From positions 22,974,248 to 23,038,247 of the forward strand of contig NC_134519.1 of assembly GCF_027942865.1 (NCBI RefSeq): a stretch of DNA of 64,000 nucleotides. The letters are read 5' to 3'. The notes under the pieces are model-generated. The model did no database searches and was not told the DNA's origin. It saw nothing but the letters and a program-made list of their open reading frames with translations. The DNA comes from Odontesthes bonariensis. Its lineage: Eukaryota; Chordata; Actinopteri; Atheriniformes; Atherinopsidae. Of this stretch, positions 39,900 to 49,022 are shown one piece after another. Each line of letters opens with the position of its first letter. Within the stretch, counting starts at the first letter, position 1. Made by a program: the position numbers and the translations under genes.

Positions 39900-42355
39900 G
39901 CACACATATTTTGTGTCGAGCCATTATTGAATTAGGTGTGTAATTATTTTGAAGAAAGCGAGGTAAAGGACCTAAACACAAAGCCGCAGAGGGGAATAAT
40001 GATGAAAATAATAACAATAATGTCGTAATTAACAGGCAAGCTTTTGTAAAGTAACTGGAACCAGGCTGATTCACCAGCACGGCAATGACACTAACAGAAT
40101 ATTTCATTTTATTTCAACAGAGTGCAAAAAAGTGCAAAAAATACAATTTACAAATAATTACAACAGATATAGAAATTAAAACAAATGCTGAAAACAAGGG
40201 GGTTTGTAAATGGATCATTACTTAAGATAGTGGGCCATCAAAGGTTTAGTTTACTGATGAACCTTCTATCTTCCACACAACATAAATAAATCATAACAGG
40301 TGCAAAAAGCAAATGATGTATGGAATGTGGAGAAAAGTTGGAAAGTTACATTCACCTTTGGAGGCTACTCTTTGGTGTAATTATTTGCTTTTGCTTCTCA
40401 TACGATGCACTTCACATACTAATTCACTGGGAAATAATGGATTTTCCTGCCACCACATTCATTTAATTGCTGCAGCTGTATAGTGAGAGTGTAAAAAACA
40501 AATGCCATCTGTATTTCATGCAGAAACACATCGATACATTTGTGGTCCCGTGTGCATTAAGATGTGTGCGCTGAGCCACAAAATGCAAGAACAAAAAAAC
40601 CATGCTGAAAACATGACATTTCCCAAAGTGCAGCAACATTTCAAAATGCACAGTGAAAAGATAGACAAAACAACGTTTTCAAAAACACAAGAGCAAATCA
40701 AAACCCATCGACATTTCATAGCATTCAGCGACAAAATATATAAAAAGAACAGTTCAAAGAAACGCACAAACCATAGAAAACACACCACACTCAAAGCAAG
40801 AAAACCACACAGTTTAAATGAAAAAGTACTGTTCCCAAATGTATTTTCTTATGGTGTATTGTGAACTGTTGCTTTGCTTTGTGAAACTTCGGTGAGTTTT
40901 CGTCCAGTGTAAGACCAACGCACATCAATCCCCCTGCCTGTTTCCGAGCCTACTCTTATAGAAATGTGTGTACAGACATGTCTGGATCAATACAAACAGA
41001 GTCAGCCAGGCAGAAGAAAGCAAAACTCTTGCGCCGCACTGTTTCTAAGTCCTACAAATACCTGACTGCAGTGCAGGGAGGAGTGGGCTGACAATCGGTA
41101 CGAGTACAAAGCAGGCTGTGGATCTATACTTGATGTCTGAAGGCCTGGGGGCAGGGAAACAGATGACGTTGGAGGTGGTAAACAAAGATGAGATGTAACA
41201 TTTAAATTATGATCTAGTTTTGAAGATTTGGTGAACTAACAAAACGACTGCCACAAAGGATTTTGAAGTAGTAGGATATCCATGGCATTAAACGAACAAT
41301 CTTGCTACGGTATGTATAGAATAAGATGAAAATCATTTCTGCTGCATGATTAGTACTTTCAAGTTTGACACAAGCTTTGGGTAAATGTATACGTTTTAAA
41401 ATCAGGATGATTTTGAGAACAAAACTTTACTTATTAGGTATTATTTTAACCAGTTTTGCTTGTATTAAGGATCATTCTTGTTCCAGCAACGCTGCTTTAA
41501 AGATTATTTTGCATTTTTACTGCAGTAAATATAATATCACATAACAAAAACACTATGTTTGTGTTTCCAATTTTGGACAGAATATGTCCCCCCTTTTTTT
41601 TTTTCCTCAATCAAGGTGGCTATGTAGTTGATAGAGTTTGCCTGCTTGTGTATTTGTCATGTGGATTACTCAAAAAGCCATGGAAGGATTAACATTACAA
41701 TTTCAAAAGAGCTGGGGCATGGCCCAACATTGATCAACTTTTGATTTTGATCTGGATCCAGATCCGATCAATTTTGAGAGAGGCATGCACTTCAGCACAA
41801 CTATCCTTTGGCTTGTTCTTTTTCTTTAACATTTCAACAATTAATTTACTGTTAAGTATAGCCACCATAAAAGATTATCTTAACCAATTCTAAGAAAAAA
41901 CAACAACGTCATAGTAGGTTGTCGGGCAATTGGGGAAATTTCAGTGTATCTATTTAATTCATTTCAATTAATTTTGTCAAGCAAACTTTGCTGTGTTGAT
42001 TTTTATTCTTTTAAAGGAGATGATGATGGTAGAATGTTTTGTGCTCTATGGACTGGGGCATTATCAGCCAGGAAGAGACGACTCCCATCACGATAGAAAT
42101 GGTTCATGACAGAGTAATAACCCCCCCCCATTCACTGTAAAACCACAAAAAAAACCATGCCAGCCAAATACATCTGGACCAAGAGCAACTGGATAACAGA
42201 ATTGAATGTCTTTCACAAAGACTTTTATTCAATCAATATAGTGTTTTTTTTTTTGTTTTTTTTTTTTTAATAAATGTATTTCTATAACCGGTAATAGGAT
42301 GCAAATGTGATGATAAGAAATCATTCTGTGCTACATTTTAGTCAAGTTTTGAAAC
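39900..42355. other. Head-to-head intergenic region
   Basis: This lies between the candidate sema6b promoter and the abhd17a promoter. It contains A-rich low-complexity sequence at 40.5-40.9 kb whose open frames on both strands lack domains. No gene or named repeat was recognised. Confidence 0.4.
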
Positions 42356-42360
42356 GACCA

Positions 42361-42375
42361 TTACGTCACTTCCGG
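42361..42375 (+). promoter_or_regulatory. abhd17a: abhd17a core promoter motifs (CRE plus ETS)
   Basis: The sequence TTACGTCACTTCCGG joins a cAMP-response-element core (ACGTCA) to an ETS site (CTTCCGG). It sits just upstream of the first abhd17a leader exon. Such motifs typify TATA-less housekeeping promoters. The transcription start itself is not visible, but should fall shortly downstream. Confidence 0.5.
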
Positions 42376-42399
42376 ATGAAGTCGGGCAGTAGTAAAAAA

Positions 42400-42591
42400 A
42401 AAAAAGAAAAAAAAAAAGAGAAAAAAAAAATCTGGTAGCCATGAATTTCAGCTAGCTTGCCACCGACCACTGCTGAGTACACTTGTGTAAAACCATCCAT
42501 GTCAAGACACAAGAAGGATTTTCGGAGTCTTTTGCTGCTTCTGTGTACATATAGCGGCACACCATCCTGCCATCCAGTCTACTGTGAATCG
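42400..42591 (+). other. abhd17a: abhd17a 5' UTR exon 1
   Basis: Ends at the strong donor TCG|gtaagt (42592). It contains a very short ORF from ATG 42441 (four codons and a stop) and the ATG at 42499 of a longer upstream ORF that runs through this junction. The exon start is approximate. Confidence 0.5.
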
Positions 42592-43399
42592 GTAAGTAGG
42601 TCGCTTTCAGGCTACCGTGCTAGCGACCTCGCAGCCGCCGCTAGCAGGTTGCCTTGCTAGCAATTGTGATGATGATTTGGCTGGTATCTGGAATTAACCC
42701 ACAATGGCAGATATCCAGTAACAGCAGTAAAGTGTCGTTTATCTGAGTCTGCAGTTTCGGCCTTTGTGTTGCAACATTGTACTCCAAATATGTACCCACA
42801 TCAGTGACTATCGCCGGAGCTTAATAACGTTCTTATACATGTAGCATTAGCATCTCAGTCACTCTGTGTCTGTTGAGGGACGCTGGTAAATATCATCCCT
42901 GTCCACACCTGTTTAAGGCATCCTCGCTCCTTTGTTAGGTTCAGGCAGCCGAACTCCATAAATATCACTAAAATCGTGTATATTGTCTTATTGTGGACAT
43001 TCATACTGCAGCACCTGTAAAATGTCAGTAACAGTTGACCTTTTTATCCACAAATCCGAGTTGCCATATCGCTTCAGCATTCTCTTTGCCTCATAGCTGG
43101 GATGCTAGGACACCACTTACCCTTTCGCTCAGTATCTAATTGTGTTGGCTCGTCTACATTTCATATTTCTACAAAACAGCAACGATAGCTCGGAGGCTTA
43201 ACAAGGTGTAGGAGGAGATTCTTTAAGCTGTAGGTAGAAATGTTATTGTGACGATAATTTATAAGCCTTGTTGATTGAAAAAAACAAATGATTTGAATGC
43301 CTTATCTTTACGTTTCATTAGGATCCAACTGGCTCAGGGACGAGACTAGAAGACCTTGGCACCTTGGTGTGTCAGTTGATTTCAAGACCAAATTTCTGA
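42499..43399 (+). CDS. Spliced upstream ORF in the abhd17a leader (56 codons)
   Basis: ATG 42499 opens 31 codons that end exactly at the exon-1 donor. Exon 2 (43322-43405) continues the frame for 25 codons to a TGA at 43397-43399. The predicted peptide begins MSRHKKDFRS followed by a leucine run and has no known domain. It precedes the abhd17a start codon, so it could lower translation of the main ORF. Whether it is translated or conserved is unknown; it may be a chance ORF. Confidence 0.3.
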
Positions 43400-43405
43400 A
43401 TCCAG
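43322..43405 (+). other. abhd17a: abhd17a 5' UTR exon 2
   Basis: An 84-bp segment bounded by an acceptor (cattag|GATCC) and a donor (CCAG|gtatgt), between the first leader exon and the coding exon acceptor at 44931. Predicted from splice signals only. Confidence 0.4.
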
Positions 43406-43864
43406 GTATGTCCATAGCAGTTTATCTGTGCAGGTTTTTTTAACTAATTAACTGACTGATACGTTTTGGCTCAGCATCTGTCCATCTTTGGTTAAGAACC
43501 AGTAGACATGTATTGGGGAGCATTTATTGCACTCTGAGTAATAGAATGAGTTGTTGTAAACTTGAATAAATCAACCTATTTTCCAAATGTCTTTTGTGTA
43601 CTTCACTTCCTAAACCCTCTCACACACACACAGCGAAACAGATGCAGCGTATTTTTTTCCTTTGGCGGATCACAGCTCAGTATTTTAGTTTGTGTGTTTT
43701 ACTGTTCAGTTTTTGACAGTCTCTTCCCTTTTCTTCCTCTCTCGTTACAAAACTGATCGATCACTATTTTGCCCTCTGATCAACTGTAAATGTCGTCCAA
43801 TTGCAATCAGTGGCCGATTAACTGGAGCACTCTGTCCTAGCTTTATCCCACTGCTTGTCTTTGC

Positions 43865-44792
43865 TTAAAGGGGAACTCCGGGGCATTTGAAGCGTGTTTC
43901 CATTGCTAGAGGTTGTCAAATAATGATAGTATGACACAGAGAGGTGCGTATCTGCGCTCCCTGTGTGGAGATCGCTCTGTCCGCACAGCATGTCATGCGA
44001 GGCTAATACGTGGTGGCTAAGGGGCAAGCGCTAACCCTTCCACGTAAAACAACAACTTGCACACTGCAGAAACGTCACACCACTTTATAACCCATCCGAC
44101 AATAAAGTCACAAGCCTTACCATCAAAACCATATGCATGGTTCTCACATTACTGGCGTGGGGACGTTACAAAACAACTTTATAAACAGCATGTCACTCAC
44201 CGGCTGGTTGTAGGCTCGCGCATGTGAAAGCCCAGAAGAGTCGATGGAGAATAATCCCATATACAAAACAATTATCTTCTCTAGAAAAACTGCGTTCAAG
44301 TATTTAAAACATTACAACAATACTTGCCCAGTAATATTCTTGTAATGTTTTAAATACTTGAACGCAGTTTTTCTAGAGAAGATAATTGTTTTGTATATGG
44401 GATTATTCTCCATCGACTCTTTTGGGCTTTCACATGCGCGAGCCTACAACCAGCCGGTGAGTGACATGCTGTTTATAAAGTTGTTTTGTAACGTCCCCAT
44501 GCCAGTAATGTGAGAACCATGCATATGGTTTTGATGGTAAGGCTTGTGACTTTATTGTCGGATGGGTTATAAAGTGGTGTGACGTTTCTGCAGTGTGCAA
44601 GTTGTTGTTTTACGTGGAAGGGTTAGCGCTTGCCCCTTAGCCACCACGTATTAGCCTCGCATGACATGCTGTGCGGACAGAGCGATCTTCACACAGGGAG
44701 CGCAGATACGCACCTCTCTGTGTCATACTATCATTATTTGACAACCTCTAGCAATGGAAACACGCTTCAAATGCCCCGGAGTTCCCCTTTAA
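43865..44792. mobile_element. Foldback MITE: 453-bp inverted arms, TTAA ends
   Basis: A 928-bp near-perfect palindrome. The left arm is 43865-44317, the right arm 44340-44792, and the spacer 22 bp. Aligning the arms by eye gives equal lengths, no gaps and three mismatches (44157/44500, 44235/44422, 43968/44689), about 99.3% identity. Both ends carry TTAA, followed inward by AAGGGGAACTCC. TTAA target duplication with AAAGG-type termini resembles the T2-MITE group known from Xenopus and related to piggyBac. No transposase is encoded. It lies in the intron before the first coding exon of abhd17a. The near identity implies recent insertion or arm-to-arm conversion. Confidence 0.85.
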
Positions 44793-44946
44793 GCTAAATG
44801 AAAAAGTAATTGATGTAGTAAATATAATCATCAAGATGTGAACCAAAAAAATTTGTGTATTAGAGGTAAAAGAATTTACTTCCAGTATATATTCTGTCTC
44901 TCTGTGATCCAATTATTCTCTCTCATGTCTAGATTTGTACCAGAAG

Positions 44947-47900
44947 ATGAACGGTCTGTCTGTGCGAGAGCTATGTTGCCTCTTCTGCTGCCCCCCTTGT
45001 CCCAGCCGCATTGCAGCCAAACTGGCTTTCCTCCCTCCAGAGCCCACCTATGCTTTGCTCCCTGACCCAGATCAAAGCTCAGGTGCTACAGCTGTGTCTG
45101 CATCCAACACCGGGGCTGCTCCGTCTTCTCTTGGAGCCCCGGGACTGCGCTCACGGCTGGCTGCTGGTGCTGGTAGTGATAAAGGAGGAGGAGGAGGAGG
45201 AGGAGGAGGTGGTGGTGGTGGTGGTGGTGGTGGTGGTGGTGGTGGAGGTGGAGGAGGAGGAGGAGGAGGAGGAGGAGGCGGCAGTGGTGGTGGTGGTGTG
45301 GCCGGCGGCAGTGGCACCGGCAGCGGTACTAGTGCAAGTGAAGGCAGGTGGAAGCTGCATCTCACAGAGCGAGCAGAGTTCCAGTATTCACAGAGAGAGC
45401 TGGATGTGACGGATGTATTCCTGACCAGGTCTAGCCGGGGGAACAGAGTTGGATGCATGTACATTCGCTGTGCCCCTAATGCCAGGTGAGACATACACCA
45501 CCCCATGTGAACATGTTTGGATATACTCATTATAACTAGGGATGCAGCGATACCACTTTTTTTTCCAAACTGATACGATACCGATACTTGGATCTGAGCA
45601 CTTGCCGATACTTCTACCACCAAAAAAACAATGAATTGGAAGAACGGTTTCGGTCTCACTAACCTAACCACACTGATTAGCTCGAAATCTCCCATAGCTG
45701 CCAATCTAAAAAAATACAACAAAAATGACAAGCCACCCTCTGATCGCGGTCTTCATGCAATAAATTGGTATGGTTTCGGTTAACTTTGACGAGTACGAGT
45801 ATGAGTATATTAGAATAGTATCGGCCCGATACCAGTATTGGTATTGGTGCATCCCTAATTATAACCATGTTTGTTTGTAGTTAGAGATATGTTGTTCACA
45901 GTCACACAGTTTGTTCCTTTGGCATTGATCTCCCTGGTATCTAAGTTAACTCTGCTGCTTATCCCTTCCTCCTGTGTCTCTCAGGTTCACAGTGTTGTTT
46001 TCCCACGGTAATGCAGTCGACTTGGGTCAGATGAGCAGCTTCTACATCGGTTTAGGCACACGCATCAACTGCAACATCTTTTCCTACGATTACTCAGGCT
46101 ACGGTGTTAGCACTGGCAAGCCATCTGAGAAGAACCTTTATGCTGATATTGATGCCGCCTGGCACGCTTTGCGCTCCCGGTAAGCAGTGCGACGTTAACA
46201 GCCAAACGCTCATGGAAGTGCAGTTTGTTAACGGTCATTCACCTTTTTTGCCAGTGATGTTTTACGTTTTGGGGAATTGTTTATTTTGGGGCTGGCTCAC
46301 CTTAGTCCAAAACGTTTCCTCTTCTGACCACGATACTATTTTCTGACCATCAGCCAGTTGAGGCACAACCTAATAGTGTCTCTTTATCAAAATAGTCTGC
46401 ACATACGTATGTACACAGTATTGTTTTTTTATATTTTATTCAAAAGTTTTTCTTTTATGTTTGTATTTCAGCTATGGCATCAGCCCTGAGAACATTATAC
46501 TCTATGGACAGAGCATTGGCACGGTGCCTACGGTAGACTTAGCATCACGGTTCGAATGTGCTGCTGTGGTCCTCCACTCTCCTCTCACCTCTGGCATGAG
46601 AGTGGCCTTCCCTGACACTAAGAAAACCTACTGCTTCGACGCCTTCCCGAAGTAAGTTCTTTTCCTGAGACACAAAACAAAAAGACCACTGTAGTTCGTT
46701 TAGTTTAGTCGGTCACAAAGATACTACATACAGCACTTGTTAAATGTGAATAAAAGCGAATGCAGCGATTGATTGAAAACAGTATAAAAACAACACATCA
46801 AGTGTTGAAGTATTTCAAAAATTGTCTGCTCATCTTGAACTTGACGTCAGCAACAAATTTTATACAGCAGCATATAAGACTGGGGACGTTGGGTCGTGCT
46901 AAAAAGGCTCAGTGTCACGTGTTGCAGCTGATTAGGTTACTTGGTAACAGGTCAGAGACGGAGTCTTTCAGAAGCAAAGTCGACGAGAGGTTTCAGTTTG
47001 GATGTTTTAGGGATTTCATTACTAATGGTACATTGATGTAGCAGCTGAACTATCAAGCAAAAAAGGCAGAGCGTTTTGTTTGTCAAAACTACAGACACCG
47101 GGGTCCTCAGTTCCAGGGTGCTTATTGAGAATTCTTAAAAGATGTGATGCAACAGATTAGTATATATGTGTCTGTCCCAGTTGTTTTATTTACATTTTGC
47201 TCAGCTTTTTTTTTAAACGGGGTTTGTGACATTAGTGAAAGGAATCCAACCGTGTTTGAAATTCTCAGACCGTTCCCATTGAAGGATTAGCTTCTCTGTT
47301 GGCTATCAGCATGTTTAACAGACGCATCTCCTCCATGAAATAGTAAATGGACACCTTTAGTCACAAATGAGTGTTGTAGGAGCATAATTGGGCAATATGA
47401 GACCTCATTAGCTCTTGTTTCTTAGGGCATTTGGTGCTTATATACACGGATCAGCTTTAACACTGTGGCCACTGACAGGTGAATTGAAAAATATTGATTG
47501 TTACAGTGGCAGCCGGCAATGAGCGGGTAACATTAGGCACAAAAGCGAACATTCTTTTATTGAAATCGATGTCTTGGAAGCAGAAAAAAATGCACAGACG
47601 TAAGGATTTTAGCATCTTTGACAGGGGCCAAATTGTGATGGCTAAACAGTGGGGTCATAGCATCTCCACAGCTGCAGCTCTTGTGGGATATTCTCAGTCT
47701 GCAGTTGTCAGGGTAACCAAAAGTGGTCTGAGGAAGGAAAAGTGTTGAACTGGCATCAGGGTCATGGCTAGCTAAGGGCTTATTGATGCGTGTTGGTAGC
47801 AAAGGCTGGCCCGTGTGATCCGATAGAAGTTGATTTTTTTTAAGAAAAAAAAAAAAAAGGTCATACTGGTTCTGATAGAAAGACGTTAAAGCACACAGTG

Positions 47901-48930
47901 AATCGCAGTTTGTTGCATACAGAGCTGTGTAGCTGCCACAAAGCCAAGGAAGAGGGTGGCCTCTTCTGATCTATCCTGTTTCCATTGACATCATGCGGAT
48001 GGCCACGTCTGTGTGCATCGCTTACTTGGGGAAGACGTTGCACCAAGATACACTCTGAAAAGAAGGCATGCTGTCGGGGAAAGTGGGATGCTTTAATGTT
48101 TTAAAGGTTCTGCCAATGATTTGTTGCTGCCAGAAATCACAGCATACACGTGGAGTGAGTCAAAGCCTCAACTGGTCAGGGCTGTTTTGGCAGAAGAAAG
48201 AGGACCTACTCAATGATAAGCAGATGGTCATGGTGTTGTGGCTGATTGGTGTAATTTGACATGGTTGAACAATAAGACAATACGGTTGAGTTCTCTCAGA
48301 GGATTCTATTACCGATGCCAGTAGTAGAAAGCACATTGAGTTGCCTGTGGTATGAAATGCGCTATATAAATAAAGATTGATTGATTGATTGATAGAATCA
48401 GTTCTGGCTAAATGTGCAGAAATGTGATTTTTTTTTTTTTTCTTCTTTTTTTTTGTTGTTTATTCGCAACCCCAGTGCTTGCTGTCAAAATGATGCACCA
48501 TATTTCTTGGTTAGATATCCAAAGCTGACCAAATTTGCTGTTCTACAGAAGAAACTACAAACCTTTCCCATCCACTTTGTTTGAATTGTGAAATGAAAAT
48601 AAGCGTACCTCGATGCACAATGACTGAAATGCAGATTATTTGTTAATGTTTTGTTCACAACGGAAAGATAAATCAACCCTGATTCTTCTGAAATCCTCTT
48701 CCAGCATCGAGAAGGTGTCAAAGATCCCATCTCCTGTGCTCATCATTCACGGTACAGAGGACGAGGTGATCGACTTCTCCCACGGCCTCGCCCTGTTTGA
48801 GCGCTGTCCCAAGGCCGTGGAGCCCCTCTGGGTGGAGGGGGCTGGTCACAACGACATTGAGCTTTACAGTCAGTACTTGGAGAGGCTAAGGCGCTTCATC
48901 AATCAGGACCTGGCTGCACAGCATGCCTGA
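44947..48930 (+). CDS. abhd17a: ABHD17A, palmitoyl-protein thioesterase (alpha/beta hydrolase)
   Basis: Depalmitoylates membrane proteins; mammalian ABHD17s act on N-Ras and PSD-95 at the plasma membrane and endosomes. Coding exons are 44947-45485, 45985-46179, 46472-46651 and 48705-48930, all GT-AG with matching phase, giving 379 residues. The N terminus has a cysteine cluster (C10, C11, C14, C15, C18 in [11 protein letters not shown]) that is palmitoylated in the family for membrane attachment. The nucleophile is Ser259 in GQSIG; the probable acid is Asp324 (TEDEVID) and the base His353 (GAGHND). [15 protein letters not shown] and [14 protein letters not shown] are family signatures. Human ABHD17A is 310 residues; the extra 69 lie in the variable linker before [15 protein letters not shown] and include 33 consecutive glycines (45184-45282). 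The C-terminal RRFINQDL is closer to ABHD17A than to 17B or 17C. The start is the first ATG after the acceptor at 44931-44932. Confidence 0.95.
45184..45282 (+). repeat. abhd17a: Coding GGN microsatellite (33 glycines)
   Basis: An in-frame run of GGA and GGT codons, closing with two GGC, encodes 33 glycines, then Ser and four more glycines. The blocks are internally homogeneous (GGA, then GGT, then GGA), as expected from replication slippage. The minus strand reads as proline or serine runs, which are not real genes. Confidence 0.95.
45537..45857. mobile_element. hAT-type MITE with 8-bp target duplication
   Basis: A 321-bp non-autonomous element in the first coding intron of abhd17a. The ends are inverted: TAGGGATGCA at the left and TGCATCCCTA at the right, with further 'cgatacc' and 'ggtattgg' repeats inside. 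It is flanked by perfect 8-bp duplications ATTATAAC (45529-45536 and 45858-45865). The 8-bp duplication and TAGGG termini identify the hAT superfamily. Confidence 0.85.
47441..48254 (+). mobile_element. Decayed Tc1/mariner element
   Basis: A dead transposon in the last intron of abhd17a, in the same orientation as the gene. The left terminus is 'tatacacggatcagctttaa' and the right end 'tgtggctgattggtgta' is its degenerate inverted match. Inside, a broken transposase retains the DNA-binding segment [17 protein letters not shown]. It is interrupted by frameshifts, stops and deletions, and most of the catalytic core is missing. Confidence 0.8.
48330..48393 (+). mobile_element. LINE 3' tail with (GATT)n
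   Basis: 'gaaatgcgctatataaataaa' followed by 'gattgattgattgatt' is the recognisable 3' terminus of a fish LINE, severely 5'-truncated, just downstream of the Tc1 copy. Confidence 0.5.
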
Positions 48931-48963
48931 GAAACAAACAGCCTCTGTGTTTGTATGTATGAC

Positions 48964-49022
<59 letters not shown>

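Noticed and set aside
40502-40864. 120-codon plus-strand and 92-codon minus-strand frames
   Set aside because: A-rich, internally repetitive sequence with no domain, splice context or homology that I recognise. Open frames on both strands are expected from its composition.
45072-45731. Minus-strand 219-codon frame with a long proline run, and another with serine/threonine runs
   Set aside because: Both are the complement of the glycine-coding repeat in abhd17a. The plus strand carries the conserved hydrolase sequence and splice sites.
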